From assembly GCF_000684975.1 (NCBI RefSeq), contig NZ_BAXZ01000016.1:124001-188000 (forward strand): a stretch of DNA of 64,000 bases, given 5' to 3'. The translations under genes and the position numbers were made by a program. The DNA is from Paraburkholderia acidipaludis NBRC 101816 (GTDB lineage: Bacteria > Pseudomonadota > Gammaproteobacteria > Burkholderiales > Burkholderiaceae). Position 1 is the stretch's first letter. Each line of letters starts with the position of its first letter. The notes under the pieces are model-generated. The model saw nothing but the letters and a program-made list of their open reading frames with translations, had not been told where the DNA came from and ran no database searches. Below are positions 9,218 through 19,200 of the stretch, one piece after another.

Positions 9218-10563
9218 TGCCGACCGCTTCCTCTCGCTACGCCGGCGCCGCACACCTGCACCGCGCGGCCTCGATGCCGTTCGCGGCACTGGCACTGGCC
9301 TGCGCGCTCGCGGGATGCCATCGCGAGGCAACGTCCGGCGCCGAAGCCCGGCGGCCCGCGCCGGACGCCGCGCTGATCGCGCGCGGCGCGTACCTCGCCA
9401 AAGCGGGCGACTGCGCCGCATGCCACAACGCGGCAGACCATACGCCGTTCGCGGGCGGCATGCCGCTGAACTCGCCCTTCGGCTCGATCTACGCGAGCAA
9501 CATCACGCCGGACCCGGAGCACGGCATAGGCCGCTATATGCCCGCACAGTTCGCCGCGGCCCTGCAGCGCGGAGAAGCGCCCAACGGCCGGCATCTCTAT
9601 CCGGCCATGCCTTATCCGTCCTTCGCCAGGCTCCAGACCGCCGACGTGGCCGCGCTCTACCAGTACTTCATGTACGGCGTCGCGCCCTCCGCGCGTACCG
9701 TGCCCGAAACGCGCCTGCCGTTCCCGTTCAACCAGCGTTGGGCCATGGTGCTGTGGCGCCTGGCGTTCGCGCGCGGCAGCACATTCGTCGCGCGGCCGGG
9801 GCAATCCGCGGCGTGGAATCGCGGCGCGTACCTCGTGCAGGGTCTTGGCCATTGCGGCGCCTGCCATACGCCGCGCGGCCCCGCCTATAACGAGCTCGGC
9901 TACGACGAAAGCAGCCCGCGCTATCTCACGGGCGCCACCAACGACCACTGGTTCGCACCGAACCTGACCGGCGACGCGGGCAGCGGCCTCGGGCGCTGGA
10001 GCGCGAACGACATTGCCGCCTTCCTGCGGGGCCGCCACGACGCCCGCGCTTTCGCTTTCGGCGCCATGGCGCCCGTGGTCGGCGAAAGCACCCGCTCTCT
10101 GAGCGACGACGATCTGCAGGCCATTGCCGTCTACCTGAAGTCGCTGCCCGCGCGCGAGACGAGCGGCGCCTTCGACGCCACGGTCACGGCGCGCGCCACG
10201 ACGGCCCGGGTGCTGCGAACGGGGGTTCCGGAGCAGCCCGGCGCCGGCGTCTATCTGGCCTTCTGCGCGAAATGCCACGGCGCCGACGGTGCGGGCACGC
10301 CCGGCAAGGCGCCGGCGCTCGCCGGCAGCGCGCTCGCGCTCTCGCGCGACGCAACGACGGCGCTGCGCGTCGTGATCGAAGGCAGCGCGAGTCCGCCCCT
10401 CGACAACGGAGCGCCGGCGCGCAGCATGCCGGGTTTTCGCAACCAGCTCAGCGACACGGAAATCGCCCAGGTCGTCAGCTTCGTGCGCGGCGCCTGGGGC
10501 AACGAAGCAAAACCGGTGGACGCGCCCGAAGTGACGCGCCTGCGCGAGTCCATCCATCGATAA
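9214..10563 (+). CDS. Tri-haem cytochrome c lipoprotein
   Basis: A 449-residue protein with three c-type haem sites, CAACH, CGACH and CAKCH, in the spacing of the cytochrome subunits of membrane alcohol and gluconate dehydrogenases. The N-terminus has a hydrophobic stretch ending in LAGC, a lipoprotein signal, so it should be anchored at a membrane facing the periplasm. No dehydrogenase subunit lies nearby. Instead it ends the oxidase operon, overlapping the upstream stop by 4 bp. It probably feeds electrons from a periplasmic dehydrogenase or the quinol pool into the cytochrome domain of CoxB. The dehydrogenase partner is unknown. Confidence 0.88.
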   Translation: MMPTASSRYAGAAHLHRAASMPFAALALACALAGCHREATSGAEARRPAPDAALIARGAYLAKAGDCAACHNAADHTPFAGGMPLNSPFGSIYASNITPDPEHGIGRYMPAQFAAALQRGEAPNGRHLYPAMPYPSFARLQTADVAALYQYFMYGVAPSARTVPETRLPFPFNQRWAMVLWRLAFARGSTFVARPGQSAAWNRGAYLVQGLGHCGACHTPRGPAYNELGYDESSPRYLTGATNDHWFAPNLTGDAGSGLGRWSANDIAAFLRGRHDARAFAFGAMAPVVGESTRSLSDDDLQAIAVYLKSLPARETSGAFDATVTARATTARVLRTGVPEQPGAGVYLAFCAKCHGADGAGTPGKAPALAGSALALSRDATTALRVVIEGSASPPLDNGAPARSMPGFRNQLSDTEIAQVVSFVRGAWGNEAKPVDAPEVTRLRESIHR

Positions 10564-10638
10564 GCGCGCTCGCTTCGACTCAGGCGCGCGCATTGCTGCT
10601 GATGGAATGCCGTTCACCCAACCGCAAAGGAGCCCCCC

Positions 10639-11133
10639 ATGCCTCTCACCTCTCAAACCTCGACGCCAACCGGGACCGGCGCACGCATCGTCGGCAAAGG
10701 CAGTGCCACGGCCGCCGGACCGGGACCGGACGTCATGGCGGCCAGCACGCTGGACAGCGACCGCGTAATGAGTTCGGACGGTGAAGAAGTCGGCAAGATC
10801 AAGGAGATCATGCTCGACGTGCAGGGCGGCCGCGTGGCCTATGCCGTGATGGCGAGCGGCGGCTTTCTCGGCATCGGCAACAAGCTTCTCGCGATACCGT
10901 GGAGCGCGCTCACGCTCGACACGAGCCGCAAGTGCTTTTTGCTCAATGTCTCGGCCGAGCGCGTGAAGGAAGCCCCGGGATTCGACAAGGACCAGTGGCC
11001 CACCATGGCCGATTTGAGCTGGGCCACGACGCTGCACGAATACTACGGCACCCAGCCCTACTGGGACGATCCCGCCGTGCTAGACATGCGCGCACTGCCC
11101 GACGACCCGGACGCGCCCGAAACGAAGCGCTGA
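10639..11133 (+). CDS. PRC-barrel domain protein
   Basis: A 164-residue soluble protein. Residues 30-105 form a PRC-barrel beta domain: MAASTLDSDRVMSSDGEEVG, then LDVQGGRVAYAVMA and LAIPWSALTLD. A short acidic tail contains WPTMADLSWATTLHEYYGTQ, typical of stress-associated PRC-barrel proteins of proteobacteria. A GGAG-like site (aaaggag) lies upstream of the ATG. The gene starts 75 bp after the cytochrome gene and is followed by a strong terminator, so it may be the last gene of that unit. The molecular role of this branch is not established. Confidence 0.85.
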   Translation: MPLTSQTSTPTGTGARIVGKGSATAAGPGPDVMAASTLDSDRVMSSDGEEVGKIKEIMLDVQGGRVAYAVMASGGFLGIGNKLLAIPWSALTLDTSRKCFLLNVSAERVKEAPGFDKDQWPTMADLSWATTLHEYYGTQPYWDDPAVLDMRALPDDPDAPETKR

Positions 11134-11205
11134 CCGCACGCCCCCCATCGCATCGACGCATTGCCATTCCACGCGTGCCGCCGGCTGGCGCGCGTGGTTT
11201 CCGGA

Positions 11206-11240
11206 GCCCGGCGCTGTGCATGCGCCGGGCCGCTTTTTTT
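11206..11240 (+). terminator. Rho-independent terminator after the oxidase/PRC-barrel unit
   Basis: A 9-bp perfect stem (GCCCGGCGC at 11206-11214 with GCGCCGGGC at 11222-11230) and a 7-nt loop are followed after CGC by seven T residues. It lies 70 bp after the PRC-barrel stop and reads in the same direction. Confidence 0.85.
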
Positions 11241-11336
11241 CCGCCGCGCTCATCAAAGATGCGCCATCACGAACGCGCCCGCTCCTGTGCCACCCAGTAG
11301 TCGATCACAGGTCCACGCTCGCCGAACACCGGGTCG

Positions 11337-12099
11337 CTGCGCGACGCGCAGGTCTCGCTCGAAGCCGAGGTCGCCGAGACCTATCTGCAGTTGCGGGGTG
11401 CGCAGGCCTTGCGCGCCGTCGCGCTCGCGATCGTGGACCAGCAGCAGCAGATCGTCGGGCTGGCGCATGACAGCGCGACACACGGCCTCGAGAGCCAGCT
11501 CGACGTCGAGCGCGCGCCGCCGCCCCGATATCCGCCGCGCCGAAGCCTCGCTGCACGCCGCCGCCGCGAACGGGGGCGTGGCCGTTGCGCAGTTCTATCC
11601 CGACATCAAACTCTCCGGCGAGGTGGGCACGCGCGCGACGAACCCGCACGATCTCGCCCACTGGGCGAGCCTCTTCTGGTCCTGGGGGCCGAGCGTCTCG
11701 CTGCCCGTGTTCCAGGGCGGCGCGCTCGTGGCGAATCGGCGGCTTTCGAAGCTTCAGCAAGTGCAGGCCGCACTCGACTACCGCGAGACGGTGCTCGTGG
11801 CGCTGCGCGACGTGAACAACGCGCTGGCCGTCTATCGCACGGACGAAGCCCGCACGGCCTCGCTCGACGCGAGCGCGACAGCTCAGCAACACGCGCTCGA
11901 CCTCGCACGCGACAGCTATCGCAAGGGGCTCGCCTCGTTCATCGACGTGCTCGATGCGGCGCGCGACACGAGCAAGGCGCAGCGCGACGCGCAACAAGCG
12001 CAACTGCAGGTCTGCACCGATCTCGTCTCGCTCTACAAGGCGCTGGGCGGCGGCTGGGAGGCCGGCGGCGCCCCGCTTTCGCAGGCCACGACGCGTTAG
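11337..12099 (+). pseudogene. Decayed outer-membrane efflux protein (NodT/OprM family)
   Basis: Two pieces of an RND-type outer-membrane efflux channel lie in different frames. From 11337 one frame reads RDAQVSLEAEVAETYLQLRG and continues to ESQLDVERA, the first helical repeat of the family. At about 11505-11521 the frame changes to one beginning RPDIRRAEASLHAAAANGG and continuing through the second repeat (SVSLPVFQGGALVANRR, SFIDVLDAARDTSKAQRDAQQ) to the stop at 12099. The signal peptide and first beta strands are missing, and about 70-100 residues that normally separate the two pieces are gone. No membrane-fusion or pump gene is adjacent. It is a relic with at least two deletions. Confidence 0.8.
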
Positions 12100-12176
12100 C
12101 GACGCCCGACGTCGCGCACGCGGTACGGCTATTGCGCAAACGGCAGGTGTCACGACACTCACCTGGGAGAACGAAA

Positions 12177-12656
12177 ATGCCCGAGCAAAAGACCATCGAG
12201 CGTGCGCGCGCCGACAAGCGAGCCGGCAAGTCGGCCAGCACGCAGGCTGGAGAATTCGTCAAGGAAGAAGTCGAACGCGTGCGGGCCGGCAAGCACGGCG
12301 TGCGCTCCGCGAAACAGGCGGTGGCGATCGGCCTTTCCGAGGCACGCCGGGCCGGCGTCGATCTGAAGCCGCCGGCGAAAGGCAAGACCAGCGAAGCGAC
12401 GCGCAGAAAGGCCGCGAAGGATACGGCCGCGGGCCAAGGCAGGAAGCAGGCCGGCGCCAGCTCCGAATCGAAGACCAAACGCTCGCGCACCACCACGGCC
12501 GTGCTGAAGCGCGAAGGTACGGCAGGCGCCTCGGGAAAGGCCATGGCGAAGCAGGCAAAAAGCGCCGCGGAGCGCCGGCCGGCCAGCAGCCGCTCGGCCG
12601 CGGCGAAAAAAGCCGCGCAAACGCGGGCGGCACGCTCGCATCAGACGCACCGTTAG
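12177..12656 (+). CDS. Lysine/arginine-rich small protein (DUF6496-like)
   Basis: A 159-residue, very basic protein. The first 80 residues (EQKTIERARADKRAGKSAS, TQAGEFVKEEVERVRAGKHG, AVAIGLSEARRAGVDLKPP) match a small conserved family that I recall from Burkholderia and relatives as DUF6496. The C-terminal half is low-complexity Lys/Ala/Arg/Ser, reminiscent of histone H1-like tails, so nucleic-acid binding is plausible but inferred. The start ATG follows a GGGAGA site. No operon partner is evident. Confidence 0.75.
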   Translation: MPEQKTIERARADKRAGKSASTQAGEFVKEEVERVRAGKHGVRSAKQAVAIGLSEARRAGVDLKPPAKGKTSEATRRKAAKDTAAGQGRKQAGASSESKTKRSRTTTAVLKREGTAGASGKAMAKQAKSAAERRPASSRSAAAKKAAQTRAARSHQTHR

Positions 12657-12682
12657 CACGCCGCGCGCCCAGAGGACACGAG

Positions 12683-12970
12683 ATGAAAGCGCTTTTAGCA
12701 ACGTCTTTAGCCATACTGATCGCTTCGGTATTGGGCGCGGCCGCGACGCCTGCATGGTCGCAGACCGATGCTCCACCCGCCAGCCACAGTCACGACGAAG
12801 CGGCGGCGCCGCAGCACGGCGACCAGGGCGCATCGGCGCCCCGTGGCACGACCGGGCAGCGCCGCGATTCGAACTACCCGAGCCCCGGCACGCCGGCAGG
12901 CGGCACCTATACACCGACGGGACGCGGTGGCGCACCAAATCCTGGTGCGCCTGGTGCGCATCCGCAGTGA
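12683..12970 (+). CDS. Small secreted Pro/Gly-rich protein
   Basis: A 95-residue protein with a clear Sec signal peptide (MKALLATSLAILIASVLG, with cleavage expected near AWS-QT). The mature part is short and disordered-looking: His/Asp/Gln rich, then SNYPSPGTPAGGTYTPTG and a Gly/Pro/Ala repeat. It starts 26 bp after the basic-protein gene and may be cotranscribed with it. No known fold or function is recognisable; a periplasmic or exported protein is all that can be said. Confidence 0.65.
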   Translation: MKALLATSLAILIASVLGAAATPAWSQTDAPPASHSHDEAAAPQHGDQGASAPRGTTGQRRDSNYPSPGTPAGGTYTPTGRGGAPNPGAPGAHPQ

Positions 12971-13204
12971 CGAAGTCAGTCGAAGCCGGTTTAACCAGCA
13001 AAGACTCCATGAAAATTTAACGAAGCGTGGTTTCGATGCCGACGCCTGGCAATGCTTGACAGTCGTTAATTTGGGATTGGGTGAGCATGCCTGCGCGCAT
13101 GAAACGCGCTTTCAGCGATGCCGTCGCCGGTGTCGAGTGACGTAGCCGGGAAACATCCTGCAAAGCGGCAGGACTTCACCCGGCATCACAGGTACAAACA
13201 AAAA

Positions 13205-16200
13205 ATGAATAGCCGTTGTTACCGGCTTGTGTTCAGCAAGCTGCGGGGAATGCTTGTCGCCGTTTCAGAAACGGCCATCGCGCAGGGCAAGTCAGGCCAG
13301 GACGAAAACGGCCCATCGGTCGCACGCCGGTCCTTCACACTGTTCGCCATGCGTCATGTGGCCTTTGCCGCGCTGGCGGTCTTTGGCCTCGCACCTTTGA
13401 TGGCCGGGGCGCAGATCGTGCCGTCCGGTGCGCATGCGCCGAACGTGATCAATACGGCCAACGGTCTGCCGCAGGTGAACGTGCAGAAGCCCTCGGGGGC
13501 GGGCGTCTCGCTCAATACCTATTCGCAGTTCGATGTCGGATCGGGTGGCGCGATTTTGAACAACTCCCCCACGAACACGAACACACGGCTCGCCGGGCAG
13601 ATATCGGGCAATCCGAATCTCTCGCCCGGCCAGTCCGCGAAGATCATCGTCAACCAGGTCAACAGCAACAACCCCTCGCGCCTGGCCGGCTACGTGGAGG
13701 TGGCCGGCCAGAAAGCCGATGTGGTGATCGCCAACAGTTCGGGCCTGGTGGTGGACGGCGGGGGTTTTATCAATACGGCTCGCGGAATCCTGACGACGGG
13801 CAATCCGCTCATCGACGGCAGCGGCAACCTGAACGGTTTCAGCGTTACCCAGGGCACGATTACAGTCCAGGGCGCGGGCCTGAACGCCTCGAATATTGAT
13901 GAAGTGGACCTGCTGGCGCGTGCCGTCGAGCTCAACGATGCGGCGGTCTACGCAAACAGGCTGAACGTCACCACGGGCGCCAACAGCATCGACTATGCGA
14001 GTCTGACGCCCACGCCCATCGCGGGCAGCGGCCCCGCGCCGGGGGTCTCCCTCGACGTATCGCAGCTCGGCGGCATGTATGCGAACAGCATAATCCTGGT
14101 GGGCACGGAGAACGGTGTCGGGGTCGCCAATGCCGGAACTATCGCGGCGCAGGCGGGGGACCTCACGCTCACGAGCGCGGGGCAACTCGTGCAGTCGGGC
14201 CGCATGAATGCGAGCGGCAACACGACGATCAACGCTGCCAGTATCCAGAACACCGGCACGGTCTACTCGCAGCAGAATACCAGCCTCAGCACGCCCGGGG
14301 CGCTGGTGAACAGCGCGACCATTGCGGCACAGCAGAACACGTCGGTCAACGCGGGCAGTGTCGCCTCGACCGGCGTATTTGGCGCAGGCATCAACGGCGA
14401 CGGCACGACCGGTCCGAGCGGCAACCTCTTGATATCGGCGGCGGGTCTGCTATCGGCGAACGGCCAGAACGTCGCCGCCGGGATGATCACGCTCTACGGC
14501 GTCGCGCTCGACCTCTCGAATGCGCAGACCGGCGCGGGCACAGCGCTCGCCCTCACGGCTACCGGCGGCAACCTGAGTCTGGTCAATGCGACCACGGGCG
14601 CGGGTACGTCGATCACGGCCAATGCTGCGGGCACGTTCGACAACAGCGGGGGCAAGCTGTCCAGTGGCACGTCCACGCAGATTGTGGCGGGCGCTGTCAC
14701 GAACGCGGCGGGCCAGATGACGGCCGGCACGACGCTCGGCATTGTGACCGGCGGCGCGTTCGACAATACCGGGGGTATCGCCCAGGCCCAGGGCCAGGAA
14801 TCCATCAGCGCGGGATCGGTGGACAACACGGCCGGCAAGCTCCTCTCGCTCAACGGCGACGGCCTCACGCTCAGCGCGACGGGGCAACTGGTCAATGGCG
14901 CGGGCGGCGACATTGGCGGTAACGGCGCGGTGTCGCTGCAGGGTGGCACGGTGGTCAACCAGGGCGATGTCACCGCGCAGACGAGTCTCCAGGTCTCGGC
15001 TCAATCCGTCGATAATTCCGGTGGTGCGATGGAGGCCGGGCAGAACGCGACCCTCAACGCCGGTTCGCAGTTCAAGAACGCCAGCGGTAACGTTTCAGCG
15101 CAGGCGGCAACGATCAGCGCGACGACCCTCGACAACAGTTCCGGCAGCACGCAGGCCGCGCAACTGACGCTGAACGCGACGAACTTCGTCAATCACGCGG
15201 GCACGGTCACGCAAACGGGTACGGGGCCGATGGCGGTCAATGTCAGCGGCCTGTTTGATAACTCCGCAGGCGGCACGTTCCAGACCAACAGTACGGACCT
15301 TGCACTTTCGCCCGCGACCATCGACAACGACGGCGGCTCGATCCTGCACGCGGGCACTGGCACCTTCACGCTCGATCCGGGTAACGGGTCGGGGTCCGTC
15401 TCGGATGTCAACGGCCGGATGGTGAGCAACGGGCAGGTCGTGCTGCAGGCCGGGTCGCTCAACAATACCTCGGGCGACATCGAAGGCAAGGCGGGGCTCG
15501 CGGCGAACGTGAGCGGCGAAGCGAACAATACCGATGGCAAACTGCTGTCGGGCGCAGGGCTGGGTCTCGCCAGCGGCACCTTCGTCAACGATGGCGGGAC
15601 CACGAGCGCGAACACCAGCGCCACCATTACGACCGGTTCCCTGTCAAACCGCAACGGCGGCAGTATCGAAGCCCCGGACCTCACGCTGGACGTGAGCGGC
15701 ACGGCCGACAACAACGGCGGCAGTGTGGCCGCGAACCAGCTCCAGGTCTCCGCGACCGACCTCATCAACGAGGGCGGCACGGTCACGCAGTACGGAACGG
15801 GGCCAATGGCCTTCAACGTCACGAACCTGTTCGATAACTCAGCTGGCGGCACGTTCCAGACCAACAGCACGAATTTCACGCTGTCCCCCGCTTCCGTCGA
15901 CAACGATGGTGGTTCGATCCTGCACGCGGGGACTGGCCTCTTCACGCTCGATCCGGGTAATGGGTCGGGCTCGTTCTCGAATGTCGGCGGCAAGGTCATC
16001 AGCGCGGGCACCATCAACGCGCAGATGGGCGCTTTCAACAACGGCAGTGGCACGTTCGCCGCGCAGCAGGGCATGACGGTTGCCGTCCTGAACGGGATCA
16101 ACAACACTGCCGGTCTGATGCGCTCGTTCGGCTCGCTCGACCTCACGACCGGCGGGGCCCTTACCAACGTCGGGGGAAGTGTCCAGGCGGGCACCAGCAC

Positions 16201-19200
16201 GGCGGATGCCCCGACGCTCTCGGTGCAGGCAACCAGCATCGACAACACCCAGGGCGTCGTGAGCAACCTGGGTACGGGTAATACGTCGATACAGGGCGGC
16301 AGCCAGATCGTCAACGCGGCGGGCGTCGTGACGGGCAACGGCGCGGTGTCGATGGGTGCGTCGGATATCCAGAACACCCAGGGCGGCCAGGTGAGCGGCG
16401 CGAGCCTCGGGGTGCAGGCGGGCGACATCGACAACACCAGCAGCCAGATGGGCACGCTGCCGGGTTCGCAGGGCGATGCTGTCATCACGGCAACCGGCAC
16501 CATCACGAACACGAACGGCCAGATGGGGGCCACGCACGACCTGACCCTGTCGGCCAGTACGCTGTCCGGCGGCGGCATCTATTCCGCCAGCAATGACGTG
16601 TCGGTAAACCTGCAGGGCGACTTCACGACCACGCCCGACCAGCAGTTCGACGCGGGCCACAACCTCACCTTCACGCTGCCGGGCACCTTCACCAACGGCG
16701 CCATCGTGGAAGCCGCGAACAACCTGGGCGTCAATGCAGGCGATATCGTCAACAGCGGCGCCATGATGGCGGGCGGCACGCTCGAAACGCACTCCAGTAC
16801 CCTCACGAACACGGGCGCGATGGTGGGCGGCAGCGTCTCGCTCAATGCGACCAGCACCCTGTCGAACAGTGGCCCGAGCGCGCTGATCGGCGCGTCGGAC
16901 AGCAGCGGCACGCTCGAGCTGCTCGCGCCCGACATCGAGAACGTCGACAACGTCACGGCGACCGACACGCAGGCAACCACCGCGATCTTTGGACTCGGCA
17001 GTGTCGTGCTGGCGGGCGGAAAGAATGCGGACGGCAGTTACACGAACGCGAACCTGATCGACAACGTCTCGGCGCTGATCCAGTCCTCGGCCGACATGGC
17101 GCTCTACGCGAACCAGGTGACGAACACGCGGCGCGTGATGACGACCTCGGGCTCCTACAGCGTGGCGCTCGATGCCAGCTCGTCGATCATCCAGCAGCTC
17201 GGCATCAGCCTGTCCGGGTGTACCGCCACCTACATGGCCGCATGCGGCCCCGGCAATCCGCAGGTGATGGGTTCCACGGGCGATCCGTCGATGATCGGCG
17301 GCGTGCCCACCGATCCGCCGCATGGGGGCCAGTGGAACAGCACCTACCAGTACACGACCTATACGGGCGTAGCGCTCGCGAACCTGATCACGGCCATCAG
17401 CCCGCAGTCGCAGATCATCTCCGGCGGAAACCTCAATGCGTCGTCGGTGGGGCTGTTCCAGAACTACTGGAGCGCGGTGGCGGCGGTCGGCAACATCGCC
17501 ATGCCGGCCACGCTCGACCAGAACAGCTGGCAGGGCCAGCTTGCGCCCGGTGTGCAGGTCACGTATTCGGGCGAGTATCACTACGACAACTACGACAACA
17601 GCGAATACAACTGGCAACTGCCGTTCGGCAATGCCGGGTTCGTCACGCCCAATCCGGGGGGGTACAACCAGGCAGCGCCGGCCGATATCCGCACCTACGC
17701 CCTGCCGTCCTACGAATCGAGCTTCGTGGCTGGCGGCACGATCACCGGCACGGGCGTCAACATCGACAACACGGCCGGCAATGCCGGGATTCCGTCGATG
17801 AATCTCGCACCGGGCACGTCGCTGGCCGTCGGTATCGGGACGCTCAGCGGCGCGGCAGGCGGCACGAGCGCCGGCACCGGCCCGGTCAAGGGCGGCGGGG
17901 GCACGGTCGATCCGGCTATCGCGAGCGCCACGGCGCAGAACGTGCTGGACAATCTGACCATTCCGCAGGGCGGCCTCTTCCATCTGGATACCACGCCAGG
18001 GGCGCCGTACCTCATCGAGACCAATCCGGCCTTCACGAGCACGAATTCGTTTCTCTCCAGCAACTACTACCTGAACCTGCTGGGGTACAACCCGCAGACC
18101 ACCGAAAAGCGCCTGGGCGACGGCCTCTACGAGCAGCAGCTCGTGCAGAACCAGATCACGTCGCTCACCGGCAAGGCGGTGCTCGGCCCCTACACCAACA
18201 CGCAGTCGATGTATGAGGCGCTGATGGCCTCGGGCGCGTCGCTCGCGCAGTCGCTGAACCTGCCGCTCGGCATGGGCCTGTCGGCCGCCCAGGTGGCCGC
18301 GCTTACGTCGAATGTGATCATCATGCAGACGGAAGTCGTGGACGGACAGTCCGTGCTCGTGCCGGTCGTCTATCTCGCGCAGGCCAGCCAGCAGAACGTA
18401 CAGGGGCCGCTGATCGGGGCGACGGACATCGACCTGCAGAACGCGCAGACCTTCACGAACAGCGGCACGGTGCAGGCCGGCAATACGCTTTCGATCAGCG
18501 GCCAGCAGATCAGCGACGCGTTCGGCGCGCTGAAAAGCGGTGGCCTGATGTCGCTGAACACGACAGGCGACATCGACTTCACCTCGGCGAACGTGAGCGC
18601 GGGCAGCCTTGCGCTGAACACGGGCGGCAACCTGATCCTCAACACGGCGACGAATACGCTGAACCAGGTTAGCGCTACGGGCGCGACGCGCGTGAACACG
18701 ACGCTCGGCCCCATCGCGAACCTGGACGTGGCGGGCAACGCCTCGATCGTCACGGGCGGCAACTTCGGGCAGAACGGCAGTAATCTCAATGTCGGCGGCA
18801 ATCTCGGCATGGCCGTGGGCGGCAACTGGGATATCGGCACGGTGCAGACCGGCGAGCACAAGGTGGTCGAGCGCGCGAACGGCGTGTCGAATACGGACAT
18901 CAACAGCGCGACGGGCAGTACCATGAACGTGGGCGGGGTGTCTGAAATTGGCGTCGAAAACAACCTGACGGCGACCGGAGCAAACATCAACCTGGCCGGT
19001 GGCGGCGTTCTCGCGGCAAAGGGTGACGCGACGTTCCAGGCGGCCACAACCACGTCGACGGTCGACAGCAACGACTCGGGCAGCGATTCCCACGGCAGCT
19101 ACGCGCAGACCTCGCACGTTTCCAGCCAGACGTTGACCGGCACGACGCTCAATGCCGGTAATTCGCTGACCGTCGCATCGGGCAACAATATCAACGTGAC

